Below are positions 7,590-16,301 of a DNA stretch of 64,000 nucleotides, piece by piece; position 1 is the stretch's first letter; each line of letters opens with the position of its first letter. Origin of the DNA: Palsa-89 sp963824345. GTDB taxonomy: Bacteria > Acidobacteriota > Terriglobia > Bryobacterales > Bryobacteraceae. The position numbers and the translations under genes were made by a program. The stretch covers positions 266,228-330,227 of the forward strand of contig CAWGOZ010000008.1 in the NCBI GenBank assembly GCA_963824345.1, in the 5' to 3' direction. The notes under the pieces are model-generated. The model made no database searches. It was not told where the DNA came from and saw nothing but the letters and a program-made list of their open reading frames with translations.

Positions 7590-8078
7590 ACTCGTTCACC
7601 CGATAGCCTGATCCCTTCGGTCGCTGGGCAACCGGCGGCGGAAAAGCGGGATGACAAAGCCTTCACCTGTCGGCAGGAAGGCGAGGTGAATCTGCGGGCC
7701 GCAACAGAAGTGAACGTCGTTTCAGCATCGTTAACTCCACCAGTAAGTAGGCCGATTCAACTGGAGCTCTTCCCGGGGCGAGCCTGTGTCCTCAAGGCGA
7801 AGCCTGCCACGGAGTACAGCGAGAATGAATCCGAATCGCCGGGACGGTGTATCGGGCGGCAGCACGCAGAGACAGAACATCAAGTTAACCGGAGAGACCC
7901 TGCAAGGTCCGGCGGAGGAAGCTCCGTCTGGTAGGGAAGCATATAAGGGTGGAACCCGAAAGCGCGGAACCGAAGCCGGGCAGGGAGTCGGAGGTGGCTG
8001 CAGTACCCTTGAAGCCCGGGATAACCGGGCCGAGGGAAGGGCCGCTACTTTCATCTGTCAGCGCCGGTGCGAAAATGG
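7590..8078 (+). mobile_element. 5' fragment of a probable group II intron (boundaries uncertain)
   Basis: No good protein covers this stretch, but the last 130 bases encode a sequence like the N-terminal extension found before the reverse transcriptase of a large family of bacterial group II introns (see next entry). The preceding GC-rich sequence, with many short inverted repeats, sits where intron domains I-IV would be. The 3' part, including the reverse transcriptase and domains V-VI, is replaced at about 8079 by ISL3 sequence. The 5' intron end was not located; the call rests on recalled family resemblance and the layout. Confidence 0.45.
7949..8078 (+). pseudogene. N-terminal fragment of a group II intron-encoded reverse transcriptase
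   Basis: From the GTG at 7949 the frame reads VEPESAEPKPGRESEVAAVP and then LKPGITGPREGPLLSS. This matches my memory of the conserved leader '...PE...GRE.EV..VP.KPG..G..KGP' of intron-encoded proteins whose palm domain follows about 40 residues later. Here the frame runs into ISL3 sequence instead, so no catalytic domain remains. If the resemblance is wrong this is simply non-coding DNA. Confidence 0.42.
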
Positions 8079-9592
8079 ATCTTCCGCACTTTCGGTGCAG
8101 ATCAGGGCGCCATGGCGTGGTAGGGGAGGACGCGGGCGCGGAGTAGCTGGAATCCAGCTCGTCCATACATTTGTCGCTTGATCGCCTTGAGGCGGTTGAT
8201 CTGGCCCTCAGTCTGGCCGTTGCTCCAGGAGGTTTCCACCGCTGCGAGGACCGCGTTTAGGTCTTTCTTTAAACCATAGGCAAAACGAATGAGAGGCCCG
8301 ATGCCGGACTGCGTTGCGGTGTGAACCCAATGCAGCATGCCATCTGTGTCCTGCGTGGCGATGGCTTCGCGAAAATCCAGGGCCAGGAACCGCATCGATC
8401 GAATGATCGGACAGTTTACTGCGACTTGCTCGAACAAAATCCGCTGCTGTTCCGACAGACGCTCTGTGGGTCTGCATGTCAGGATGGCCGCATGCTTGGG
8501 TGCGATGCGGTCGAGTCTTCGCTTCTTCGATGAGGAACCTGACGCCGGATTAGCCCGCCAGGGCGAAACATGATGAGAAACCATCTGACGACTGCCACGG
8601 TATCCGCGTGCCCGGATCTCCTGAAAAAGGCGAGTCGCGTTATGGCAGCCCTGATTCCAGCGTTGCTGCAGATACTCATGGAACTCGCGGACATGGCTGC
8701 GACGGCCGGTCACCGGCTTCCGCTCGGGAAACTGACCGGCGCGTAACCAGCGGCGAATCGTTTTGCGCTGGATGCCGACCTCAAGGCTGATGGCCCGTCG
8801 TGTGTAGCCCAGTCGATGGAGTTCGAGCACTCGCTCGTAGCGCTCATGTCTGCGCTGGCGGCGCTGTTGTTTTCGTTGCTCCTCCTGTGTTGTTCTGGGT
8901 TGGCTTGGTAGTGAAGCTTGAGCAGTTTCCCGCTCCGCTGCCGGATCGGGAAGGCAAAGTTCACGACTCCGTTCCTCCAGTGCTCTTTCGATGGCTGTGG
9001 AGAGATTCAGGAATAAATGAACCCGATCGGCCACCTGGACTGCGTTAGCGGCACCTTGTTCGGCGGCTTCGGCATAAATACCGCACCGATCACGACTAAT
9101 CACTTCTACACCCGGATGCCTCTCCAGCCAGGCTTGTAAGCTCTCGACCGAACGGTCGGGCAGCAGGTCGATGACCTGACGCCTATCCAAGTCCACCAAA
9201 ATGGTCCCGTAACTTTGTCCTTTGCGCCAAGCCCAATCATCGACGCCAAGGTGCCGGACTGGATCGCCGGCGGAGCCTTTGTCGGAAGCCTTCACGATTC
9301 GAAGAACAGTATCGTCGCTGATGGGAATCGCAAGCCGATCCAGAATGCGGCTGCCCGGTAGCCCACCTGCGGTGTAGCCGATCAGGCGTATGATCTCACT
9401 CACCCGCGTGGTCCAGCGGGCATGCGATCGCGCAATTTCCGGTATCGGTTCGACGAAAATCTTCCTGGTACAAGCTCGGTTACGGCATCGAAAACGCCGC
9501 GCTTTCAGCCGGAGCTCTACTTCACGGCCTTGCCACGGCAGGTCTCTCAAACGCCGGAGATGGGTGCTGTGGCGGCTCCGAGAAAGCTTACC
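8079..9592 (-). mobile_element. ISL3-family insertion sequence, 5' end of the transposase lost
   Basis: It carries an ISL3 transposase on the minus strand. The downstream end is placed near 8079 at a motif resembling an ISL3 terminal repeat (GATCTTCCGCACTTTCGG). The other end is missing: at about 9590 the sequence passes directly into a surface-protein gene with no inverted repeat, so the element is truncated by a deletion rather than by clean insertion. Confidence 0.75.
8102..9592 (-). pseudogene. ISL3-family transposase, N-terminal zinc-finger region truncated
   Basis: About 495 residues of the ISL3 transposase (PF01610 type) remain. The visible order is LRRLRDLPWQGREVELRL and the zinc-binding remnant RFRCRNRACTRKIF, the catalytic region starting HLGVDDWAWRKGQSYGTI, DRCGIYAEAAEQGA, the inserted HTH stretch YTRRAISLEVGIQRKTIRRW, and the C-terminal acidic part SWSNGQTEGQINRLKAIKRQMYGRAG. 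The first Cys pair expected before SRSRHSTH is absent; upstream codons are the antisense of the surface-protein gene. The reading frame is otherwise unbroken, so the loss is recent. Confidence 0.88.
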
Positions 9593-10207
9593 CGCAATGA
9601 CGGCTGGCGCGTTCACCGATACGTTGTCGAAGATGAGCACGGTGGCCGGCGCAGTGGGCGGGACGTGCGCGGGAACCACTCCGGCATCGCTGACGGCTGG
9701 GACGACCGCGCTGAGCTTCACTGGGATCACGATCCCAGCAAGCGGCAGTTGTACGGTGACGTTCAGCGTCACCAGCACGACGGCGGGTTCGCTGCCCAAC
9801 ACCACTTCCGGCGTGAAGACCACGCAAACTCAAAATCTTCCTGGTACAAGCTCGGTTACGGCATCGAAAACGCCGCGCTTTCAGCCGGAGCTCTACTTCA
9901 CGGCCTTGCCACGGCAGGTCTCTCAAACGCCGGAGATGGGTGCTGTGGCGGCTCCGAGAAAGCTTACCCGCAATGACGGCTGGCGCGTTCACCGATACGT
10001 TGTCGAAGATGAGCACGGTGGCCGGCGCAGTGGGCGGGACGTGCGCGGGAACCACTCCGGCATCGCTGACGGCTGGGACGACCGCGCTGAGCTTCACTGG
10101 GATCACGATCCCAGCAAGCGGCAGTTGTACGGTGACGTTCAGCGTCACCAGCACGACGGCGGGTTCGCTGCCCAACACCACTTCCGGCGTGAAGACCACG
10201 CAAACTC
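9456..10207. repeat. 376-bp tandem duplication across the ISL3/surface-gene junction
   Basis: The sequence starting AAAATCTTCCTGGTACAAGC occurs at 9456 and again at 9832, and the two 376-bp copies (9456-9831 and 9832-10207) look identical on reading. Each copy contains about 135 bp of the ISL3 transposase gene followed by about 240 bp of the surface-protein gene. The copy length is not a multiple of three, so the duplication shifts both reading frames at the join. It must have arisen after the fusion of the two elements. Confidence 0.93.
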
Positions 10208-10635
10208 CAACGGCGGGGCTGGCTAGCAATACCGCCCATCTGACGGTGTTTGTGGCGCCCACCATCACCAAGGCGTTCAGCCCGACCTCGATCGCATCCG
10301 GCGGATCTTCGACGGTGACGCTGACTCTAAAAAACACCGATACCACGGCGTTGACTGGTGGCGCCTTCACCGACACGCTGGTCAATATGAGCGCGGTAGC
10401 CGGAGCGGTGGGAGGCACCTGCGTTGGAACGACGCCAAACGCATTGACGGCCGGGGCGACCGCGCTGAGCTTCACTGGGATCACGATTCCAGCCAGCGGA
10501 AGTTGCTCGGTGACGTTCAAGGTCACCAGCACGACCGTGGGATCGCTGCCCAACACCACTTCAGGCGTCACTACTACACAAACACCGACCCCTGGCGCAG
10601 CCAGCAATACCGCCGATCTGACAGTAACGGGCTAG
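9968..10635 (+). pseudogene. C-terminal fragment of a repeat-containing surface protein (DUF11-like)
   Basis: The frame encodes two beta-sandwich repeats of about 120 residues that share GAFTDTL, VAGAVGGTC, TALSFTGITIPASGSC and SLPNTTSGV, ending in SNTADLTVTG and a stop at 10633-10635. Such conserved-repeat domains (DUF11-like, with TLTLKNTD) are found in long secreted or cell-surface adhesins. The N-terminal part and signal peptide are gone, replaced by ISL3 sequence, and a partial copy of the first repeat is duplicated upstream in another frame. Not functional as it stands. Confidence 0.75.
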
Positions 10636-10681
10636 CGCCTAAGAATTCATGCGGGTCGGCCGTAGAATATGTACAGGCCCG

Positions 10682-11062
10682 TTAATTCGTAATATCGGTA
10701 GCTACGCCTGGTTCACTGAACCGCTCTACCAGCGCGGAGCCAAGACGACCTTGCGTGATCCAAGCTGCTAGCTCCTGAGTGGTAATCTTCAGCGCCCGCG
10801 CTGTGATTTCGGCGAGACTTTCGTTGTTACTCTGAACGAATCCGTGATCTCTCAGGTAGATTCGGATGCCTTCGAGCCACAGTCCGTCGGGGCCAAGTTC
10901 ATCCAATTGCCTTTTCAGTTCTGCAACGGACGACTCGGGCCACGTTGCCGCGAGACGGAGGATTTGATCGCGGGTGTGGGCCATTCCGCCCCAGCCTACA
11001 TCCACGGCCGGCGGAGCCAGCGCCCTCTCAAGCCTCAGAAGCCGTTTGCTGATGATTTTCAT
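10682..11062 (-). CDS. Hypothetical protein, 126 aa
   Basis: Starts MKIISKRLLRLERALAPPAV, a basic amphipathic helix also seen in the small protein at 12429-12638 (MSTNLVRRLKRLEAALIPAA), so the two belong to a loosely related class of element-borne small proteins. The rest is helical and charged, with no recognisable domain. It overlaps the next upstream gene (11028-11330) by 35 bases on the same strand, which implies one transcript starting at 11755. Function unknown. Confidence 0.5.
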   Translation of the reverse strand: MKIISKRLLRLERALAPPAVDVGWGGMAHTRDQILRLAATWPESSVAELKRQLDELGPDGLWLEGIRIYLRDHGFVQSNNESLAEITARALKITTQELAAWITQGRLGSALVERFSEPGVATDITN

Positions 11063-11330
11063 CGCTCCCTGCGTCCGTCATCATCGCCCTTCGCATCGCC
11101 TCATTCCTCGCCTCCATGTCGTCGCCAAAGGCTAGCTGCATAAACTCTTCGAGCACGCACTCCAAGTCCCGAGTGCTGAGCGAAGGGATTAGAGACTGAA
11201 AAGCCTCCTCGATGCTCGCGCCGGTGAGCTGGACGCGCTCCTCAGCGCGGGCCATGAGAATCTTGGCCGTGATCGGAATCTGAATGGAGCGCTCCAGGAC
11301 AGCCATTCTCCGCTTGGTGCTGCTTAACAA
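11028..11330 (-). CDS. Hypothetical protein, 100 aa
   Basis: A 100-residue helical acidic protein starting MLSSTKRRMAVLERSIQIPI. It contains the repeated idea 'A.A..RV..TGASIEEAF', but no known motif. It lies 20 bases downstream of the terminase-like gene and overlaps the next gene, so it is part of a three-gene unit. Function unknown; the position resembles that of small phage packaging or structural accessory genes. Confidence 0.5.
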   Translation of the reverse strand: MLSSTKRRMAVLERSIQIPITAKILMARAEERVQLTGASIEEAFQSLIPSLSTRDLECVLEEFMQLAFGDDMEARNEAMRRAMMTDAGSDENHQQTASEA

Positions 11331-11350
11331 AAGATCTCCCCGTGCGTGTC

Positions 11351-11755
11351 CTAGGGCTTATGCATCTGCTTGGATGCTTCGGTGGCCCGCTCCAGTTCCG
11401 AGAGGCGCGCCTCAATGTCTTCGAGCTCGATCGCCTTCGCGGTATGGTTCAACACGCTGTCGGCGGCTCGCACCTTCGTGGACGCCGGTGTGTTCGAGTC
11501 CACCATGACCTTTAAGAGAGTCGTTACAGCGGCGCCCGAAGCCTGCTGAAGCCGGGCGACCGATTGCGCAAACGCTGCTCGACGGGCCTCCCGGTAGGCG
11601 CTATCGAACTCGGGTTCCTTCATCCAGCGCAGCAGCGTCGTGGGTGCTATTCCAATCGCGCGGGCTGCATCTTCGGCGGTTCGCTGGGTGAGCAAGGCCG
11701 CGATCGCCTCTTCCTTCTTGCGAGCAAATTTTGCGCCGTGGCCTCTCATCTGCAT
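11351..11755 (-). CDS. HTH protein resembling a phage small-terminase subunit
   Basis: A 134-residue protein. Residues about 17-50 form a helix-turn-helix (AALLTQRTAEDAARAIGIAP then TTLLRWMKEPEF) of the kind seen in phBC6A51-type and other small terminase or resolvase-like HTH proteins. The C-terminal half is a long helix (ARLQQASGAAVTTLLKVM...) typical of oligomerising small terminases or of their non-packaging relatives in genomic islands. No large terminase gene follows, so a packaging role here is unlikely; a DNA-binding regulator is the alternative. Confidence 0.55.
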   Translation of the reverse strand: MQMRGHGAKFARKKEEAIAALLTQRTAEDAARAIGIAPTTLLRWMKEPEFDSAYREARRAAFAQSVARLQQASGAAVTTLLKVMVDSNTPASTKVRAADSVLNHTAKAIELEDIEARLSELERATEASKQMHKP

Positions 11756-11954
11756 TCATCTGCACTCATCTGGCCCGGATCTGCGAGTCCCCACATTGGG
11801 GTGATTCCATTTGCCGCAGGCCGAGCACGCCTGCGAACGACTGATGATCGCCCTTCCATCGCCTCCGGACGCCGGGAGCGGATTTGCCTTGCGTTTTTGG
11901 GTGACCCGAGTGATCCATGTCGTGAACGCGGTGATTACCGCACAAGGAGAAAAC

Positions 11955-12348
11955 ATGACTACAGCAATTACCGAAGAGACCAGCGCCAGCGCCGCACCAG
12001 CGGCAGGTGCGCAGCCCAAAGCAACCAAAAAGGCCAGCCGTGCGCCACGGGGCGCCCACGTTGCGCCAAAGAAGGCGAAGTTGGCTAAGAAGGCCAGCCC
12101 GGCCAAGAAAGCGCCCAAGGGCCCGAAGAAAGCGAAGTCCGCCCGCGACGGCAGCAAAACCAACCGTATCCTCGACCTGCTCAAGCGGCCCGGTGGCGTC
12201 AGCGCAAAAGAGCTGATGAAGGCCACTGGCTGGCAGCCGCATTCCGTGCGCGGGCTTCCTGTCCGGCACCATCGGCAAGAAGATGGGACTGACCGTTACC
12301 TCCACCAAGGGCGAGGACGGAGAGCGTAGCTACTCGGTCAAAGCCTGA
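11955..12348 (+). pseudogene. DUF3489 protein with a one-base frameshift
   Basis: Starts at the ATG at 11955 after AAGGAG (11944-11949). The first 65 residues are a Lys/Ala/Pro-rich histone-like tail (KKAKLAKKASPAKKAPKGPK), followed by the DUF3489 winged-helix core ILDLLKRPGGVSAKELMKAT and GWQPHSVRG. One extra G in the GGG at 12252-12254 then shifts the frame. Removing it restores FLSGTIGKKMGLTVTSTKGE and DGERSYSVKA ending at the TGA at 12346-12348, exactly the expected C-terminus. This is either a recent mutation or a sequencing error in a G run. DUF3489 proteins are common on mobile elements; their role is unproven. Confidence 0.82.
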
Positions 12349-12370
12349 ACCTCGCACCCCTTCGCATCGC

Positions 12371-12406
12371 GCCGCCGGGCCCGTGCTCGGCGGTGTTTCT
12401 TGTTTG
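12371..12406 (+). terminator. Intrinsic terminator after the DUF3489 gene
   Basis: CCGCCG (12372-12377) pairs with CGGCGG (12388-12393), and the stem is followed by a T-rich tract (12396-12405). It sits 24 bases after the restored DUF3489 stop. Confidence 0.6.
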
Positions 12407-12428
12407 TATCTCCACTGTTTAGTTAGCT

Positions 12429-12638
12429 TCATCTTCGGACCAGGGGCGCGGCTGGGGCGGTTTCTCCCCAGTATCTCGTTTGCCGGCCGCGTTTGTTCGG
12501 AGGGTATAACTCGAGATGGAATTCCCTGAATACCTTCCCGGTGGCCGCGGCGACGCAGGTTATCGTGAGTATTCGCGGCGCGGCCGGAATGAGCGCGGCC
12601 TCCAGTCGTTTTAGCCGCCGAACTAAGTTCGTGCTCAC
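12429..12638 (-). CDS. Hypothetical protein, 69 aa
   Basis: A small basic protein starting MSTNLVRRLKRLEAALIPAA. Its start overlaps the stop of the upstream ParB-methyltransferase gene by four bases (ATGA), so it is translated as part of that unit. The N-terminal helix resembles that of the 126-aa protein at 10682-11062. There are no known motifs and the function is unknown. Confidence 0.55.
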   Translation of the reverse strand: MSTNLVRRLKRLEAALIPAAPRILTITCVAAATGKVFREFHLELYPPNKRGRQTRYWGETAPAAPLVRR

Positions 12639-13963
12639 TCGACCCCGCCCCGGCGTTCCTGCGCGATCTCATCGAACGTCCGCCCATTCCCGTCGAGGGT
12701 GGCTTGCTTACCGGTCAGCTGCTGCCAGCGTTGGATGACTACCTCGATGTACTTCGGGTCCAGCTCTATGCCGTAACAGACGCGCTCCGTTAGCTCTGCG
12801 GCCGCAAGCGTGGTACCGGAACCCAGGAACGGGTCATATACCAGTTCCCCTCGCCGGAGATGGTTCAAGATCGGACGCCGCATCAGTTCCACCGGCTTCT
12901 GCGTCGGATGGTCGAACTTGTCCTCGTCCGAGCCGCCCATGATGAACTTCGGCGACGGCGAATCCCAGATCGTCGAGTTCTCGCCGGCCTTGCCGAACCA
13001 GGGAGCGTTTTTCTTTCGGACATACCAGCAGGGCTCGTGCTGAAACCAGTAATGCGTTCGCGTCAGCACGGTGCGGCCCTTGTTCCAGATGATCTGCTGA
13101 TGGTGTAGGAACCCGATCCGCAGTAGCCCGTCGAGAACCTCGCGCGTGAACTTCGATGCGTGCCAGACGTACGCCACCTCGAGACTCGGCACCAGCTCGA
13201 AGGCCTCCGACCAATCCGCTCGGGTGTCGCCGGAGATCGCGGTCTCCGTGTGACCCTTGATGCGTTTCTTCATGTAACTCGGCTCGGCCGGTCCGTGGCC
13301 GTTCAGCCCAGCCCGATCACGCCACTCCGAATCCAGTTCGATTCCGTACGGTGGATCAGTGACCAGAAGCCGCGGCTTGCGCTCGCCGAGCAGCCTGGCG
13401 ACCACTTCTGTGCTGGTGGCGTCTCCGCAGAGTGCCCGGTGCGCACCAAGGAGCCAGAGATCGCCGATGCGGGACACTGGCGTTTCGGGCAACGGCGGAG
13501 TGGCGTTCGCTTTTTCCTCGTCATCAAGCGCGAGCAGGCCATCGATCTCGCCTGGATCAAAACCTGTGAGGCTGAGATCGAAGTCTGATGCTTGGATTTC
13601 TTGCAACTCCAGAGCGAGGAGCTCTTCATCCCATTCGGCCCACGTCACCGAACGGTTGACCATCAACCGAAAAGCTTTGACCTGAGCTGGCGACCACTCA
13701 TCGCACAGGATGACTGGGACTTCCGTGATGCCGAGCTTGCGCGCTGCCTTCAGCCGGAGGTGGCCATCGACGACCTCGCCATCGCTTCGAACCAAACAGG
13801 GAATCTTAAACCCGAACTCACGGATCGACGCACACATGCGATCCACCGCCGCGTCGTTCTTGCGCGGGTTGCGCGGATATTCGACTAGGCGTTCGATTAG
13901 CCATAGCTCAATGTGCTGCGTCGCGGGATCTTGTCCGGGGTTCATCTTGATTTCGGGTCGCAT
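12635..13963 (-). CDS. ParB-like domain fused to a beta-class DNA methyltransferase
   Basis: A 442-residue protein. Residues about 18-105 form a ParB/Srx-like domain (EYPRNPRKNDAAVDRMCASI, VVDGHLRLKAARKLG). From about 165 comes an N6-adenine/N4-cytosine methyltransferase with DPPY at 203-206 (motif IV) and DPFLGSGT at 377-384 (motif I), so motif IV precedes motif I as in the beta class. A central stretch (about 210-330) holds the target-recognition region. No restriction endonuclease lies nearby, so it is a solitary phage-type methylase, probably protecting or marking element DNA. Modified base and site are not predictable from sequence. Confidence 0.88.
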   Translation of the reverse strand: MRPEIKMNPGQDPATQHIELWLIERLVEYPRNPRKNDAAVDRMCASIREFGFKIPCLVRSDGEVVDGHLRLKAARKLGITEVPVILCDEWSPAQVKAFRLMVNRSVTWAEWDEELLALELQEIQASDFDLSLTGFDPGEIDGLLALDDEEKANATPPLPETPVSRIGDLWLLGAHRALCGDATSTEVVARLLGERKPRLLVTDPPYGIELDSEWRDRAGLNGHGPAEPSYMKKRIKGHTETAISGDTRADWSEAFELVPSLEVAYVWHASKFTREVLDGLLRIGFLHHQQIIWNKGRTVLTRTHYWFQHEPCWYVRKKNAPWFGKAGENSTIWDSPSPKFIMGGSDEDKFDHPTQKPVELMRRPILNHLRRGELVYDPFLGSGTTLAAAELTERVCYGIELDPKYIEVVIQRWQQLTGKQATLDGNGRTFDEIAQERRGGVE

Positions 13964-14128
13964 ATCGCGCTGTCCAAGGTCTCTACTAAATGGTCTCGCT
14001 CCGCTTCACGATCGATTATAGGAGAGCTTCGGGCGTTTGCAAAATGCTGTAATATATGGAGTTATCTGTTGCTAAACGCTCTTCACTGTCGCTAGTCCAG
14101 ACACCGTTCGCTAGACGAATTAAATTTC

Positions 14129-15886
14129 ATGGACACCTTATCTGCCTGGCAAGAAGTTCGCACCAGATTTCTTCAAGGCGCAGAACAATATCCGGACTTG
14201 TCTGCTCATTGGGAATCACGCCAGGACACGTGGACGTTTCGCGACGCCCCAATCGACGAGCCTGTGAAAGCGCCCAATTCGAAGGCTGAGCGCGTCTTTA
14301 AGGACACAGCGCGGAATGCAATGGCTCTACTCGGAAAAGCTGCTAACACGGCCCCTTCGTTCCAGCTATGGCTTGACCTCATGAGGGAGTCGAAACGGGG
14401 TTTCCACCGGATCTACAGTCCACGCGGCTGGACAACGACCAGAGCAATCTTGGAGTCGCGGCCACTCGACTTGTCTAGTGTTCCTCTCAGTGAGAATGGG
14501 AGTATCGCTCACGTTTTCCTAGAGTCCGCTGACTTTTGTGCTGACCTCGCATCCAGTACCTACAAATCGAGCGCGTCCGCAGGCGCTACGTTCGTTGAGG
14601 GAGCGATGACTCAGAGCGACCCGGCTCTACCACAGGGAGCGCGCGAGCTGATGGAGCACTACGCTCTTACTCTGCACGCGGAGCTTCAGCAGTTGGATAG
14701 CAACTATCAATCTCGGATCGCCGACGCAACATGGCCGGAGAATATTGATCTACTCAAACAGTATTGCTTGGAGCGTTTTGATGACCGCGCTCAGGCTCTA
14801 CTGTTTACCTCGATTTCCTCGGACACCGGCTCGATCAATCCGCTTTACGAGCAATATCTAGACATGGCCGAAGAGAAAACGTTGGAGTTTATATCCGTCG
14901 TGCTGCAGAAGTTCCCTTCACTGAAGGAAGACGTTACATCGTGGGTCACGCTAAAACTGAGTTCCAGAAAGCTTCACTGGCTAGCGCATGCCACAAGAGA
15001 GCATCTCAAGTCCCATCCGGTTCCAGTTGTCGACCTGCGAGGCATGGCGGAACGTCAAGCGTTGGGGAATCTCAGTAAACCTGAAGAAGCGATGAACCTC
15101 CCAGAACTTCCGCGACGATTCCAGGATGCCTTTGTGGCTGAGAAAGCCAGGCGAGAATTGGAGTATGCAACCCGCTCGGAGCGCTATCCAAATCAACAGC
15201 AGTTTGCCGGCGACGCGCTCCATGGATTACTCCAGATTCAAAACGTGTTTTTCGCATTCTGCACTCAGGCCCGAAACGCCTGCCGAGACGGGGACTGGAC
15301 GGTGGCCCAGGCGTCGCAGGCGATAGATGCCGCGTGGCCAATCATTTGCGACGCATACTTCGTTCGCGAGCTAGGGGAGTCTTCTCCAGAGGCGAAATCC
15401 GTTTTTCGCGTTGCCCTTTGGCGGACGGTCACCGATGACCCGCACTGGAAACAGCACCTCAACGAGCTTGCCGCGCTAGCCGAGAAGGCTTCCGTTACCC
15501 CGCCCGGCGGTAGCGACGGAGAAAAGCACCGTGTGACAGATTGGGGCGACATCGAAATCTGGTTCCTGAGTGAGGAAAGAGTTCAGATTCACAGTGGTCC
15601 CAGCATCGAGACCCGTAACTACTCCGAGTTGGGTTTTGAAGATCGCAGAAACGGAAAACCCAATCAAGCATGGGTGACTTTGCGCGTGCTGGCCCAGGAG
15701 AATGGCATCATCCGGGATGCGGCGAACACGGGTAGCCAGTGGCCGAAGGTGGAGAAGCGGATGCAAGAGATACGGAAGGTGCTTCGGAAGCACTTCAGTA
15801 TTACCGCCGATCCCGTCCCGTTCGTTAAAGGGACTGGATACCGCGCGAAATTCACTATTCGCTGTTCCCCATCATTCCAAGCTTAA
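14129..15886 (+). CDS. Uncharacterised 585-aa element-borne protein with winged-helix-like C-terminus
   Basis: I do not recognise a family for the first 470 residues: mostly helical and charged, soluble, no signal peptide and no nuclease or ATPase motif. The last 110 residues (from DWGDIEIWFLSEERVQIHSG through YSELGF, WVTLRVLAQENGII, KRMQEIRKVLRKHF to GYRAKF) look like a winged helix of the transcription-regulator type: a helix pair, a recognition-like helix and a GYR.KF wing. It stands alone on the plus strand, divergent from the methyltransferase with a 165-bp intergenic region, and precedes the excisionase gene. A regulator or a defence or cargo gene are possible; nothing in the sequence decides. 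Confidence 0.5.
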   Translation: MDTLSAWQEVRTRFLQGAEQYPDLSAHWESRQDTWTFRDAPIDEPVKAPNSKAERVFKDTARNAMALLGKAANTAPSFQLWLDLMRESKRGFHRIYSPRGWTTTRAILESRPLDLSSVPLSENGSIAHVFLESADFCADLASSTYKSSASAGATFVEGAMTQSDPALPQGARELMEHYALTLHAELQQLDSNYQSRIADATWPENIDLLKQYCLERFDDRAQALLFTSISSDTGSINPLYEQYLDMAEEKTLEFISVVLQKFPSLKEDVTSWVTLKLSSRKLHWLAHATREHLKSHPVPVVDLRGMAERQALGNLSKPEEAMNLPELPRRFQDAFVAEKARRELEYATRSERYPNQQQFAGDALHGLLQIQNVFFAFCTQARNACRDGDWTVAQASQAIDAAWPIICDAYFVRELGESSPEAKSVFRVALWRTVTDDPHWKQHLNELAALAEKASVTPPGGSDGEKHRVTDWGDIEIWFLSEERVQIHSGPSIETRNYSELGFEDRRNGKPNQAWVTLRVLAQENGIIRDAANTGSQWPKVEKRMQEIRKVLRKHFSITADPVPFVKGTGYRAKFTIRCSPSFQA

Positions 15887-16015
15887 GTGCGGCCCGAATT
15901 TTCACCGGGATCGCCCGCAGAAAAGCAGGACAGTTTTTGCCCGCGCTTCAGTCGCTTACGGAATCTCTCGTCGAAAACTCTCGTGTCTCGTCGAATTTTC
16001 GCACGGTAGGATTGT

Positions 16016-16273
16016 ATGAACAATTCACCATCACTGCGACGCGAAAGCGCCAGCGAATCCACGTTAGAAACACTGCTCACTGAGAATGAATATGCCCGCA
16101 TCACTAAGCGAAGCGTCGCCAGCGTGCGCCGCGACCGGCTGCTCCGGCAAGGCTGCCCTTACGTCAAGCTGGGCGCACTGGTGCGCTATCGCCCAGAAGA
16201 TGTAAGGGCATACCTGGAGTGCAGCTTGCGGCACACCAAAGTAAAGGACCAGCCCGTCGACCGCGCCGAATAG
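16016..16273 (+). CDS. AlpA/excisionase-like MerR-type DNA-binding protein
   Basis: An 85-residue protein with the short winged-helix of the excisionase/AlpA group: LLTENEYARITKRSVASVRR then DRLLRQGCPYVKLGALVRYR and PEDVRAYLE. The PYVKLG..VRY..EDV pattern is diagnostic of this family. It lies between the 585-aa gene and the replication-type gene and upstream of the integrase, as expected for the directionality factor or control gene of an integrative element. Confidence 0.85.
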   Translation: MNNSPSLRRESASESTLETLLTENEYARITKRSVASVRRDRLLRQGCPYVKLGALVRYRPEDVRAYLECSLRHTKVKDQPVDRAE

Positions 16274-16301
16274 TCGCTCGCTCGGGGCGTGGGCACGATC
16301 T

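Noticed and set aside
12441..12452. GGGGCGCGG match to the tRNA-Pro 3' end as a left attachment site
   Set aside because: Only nine bases match, and the T-arm sequence that should follow is absent; expected by chance in GC-rich DNA.
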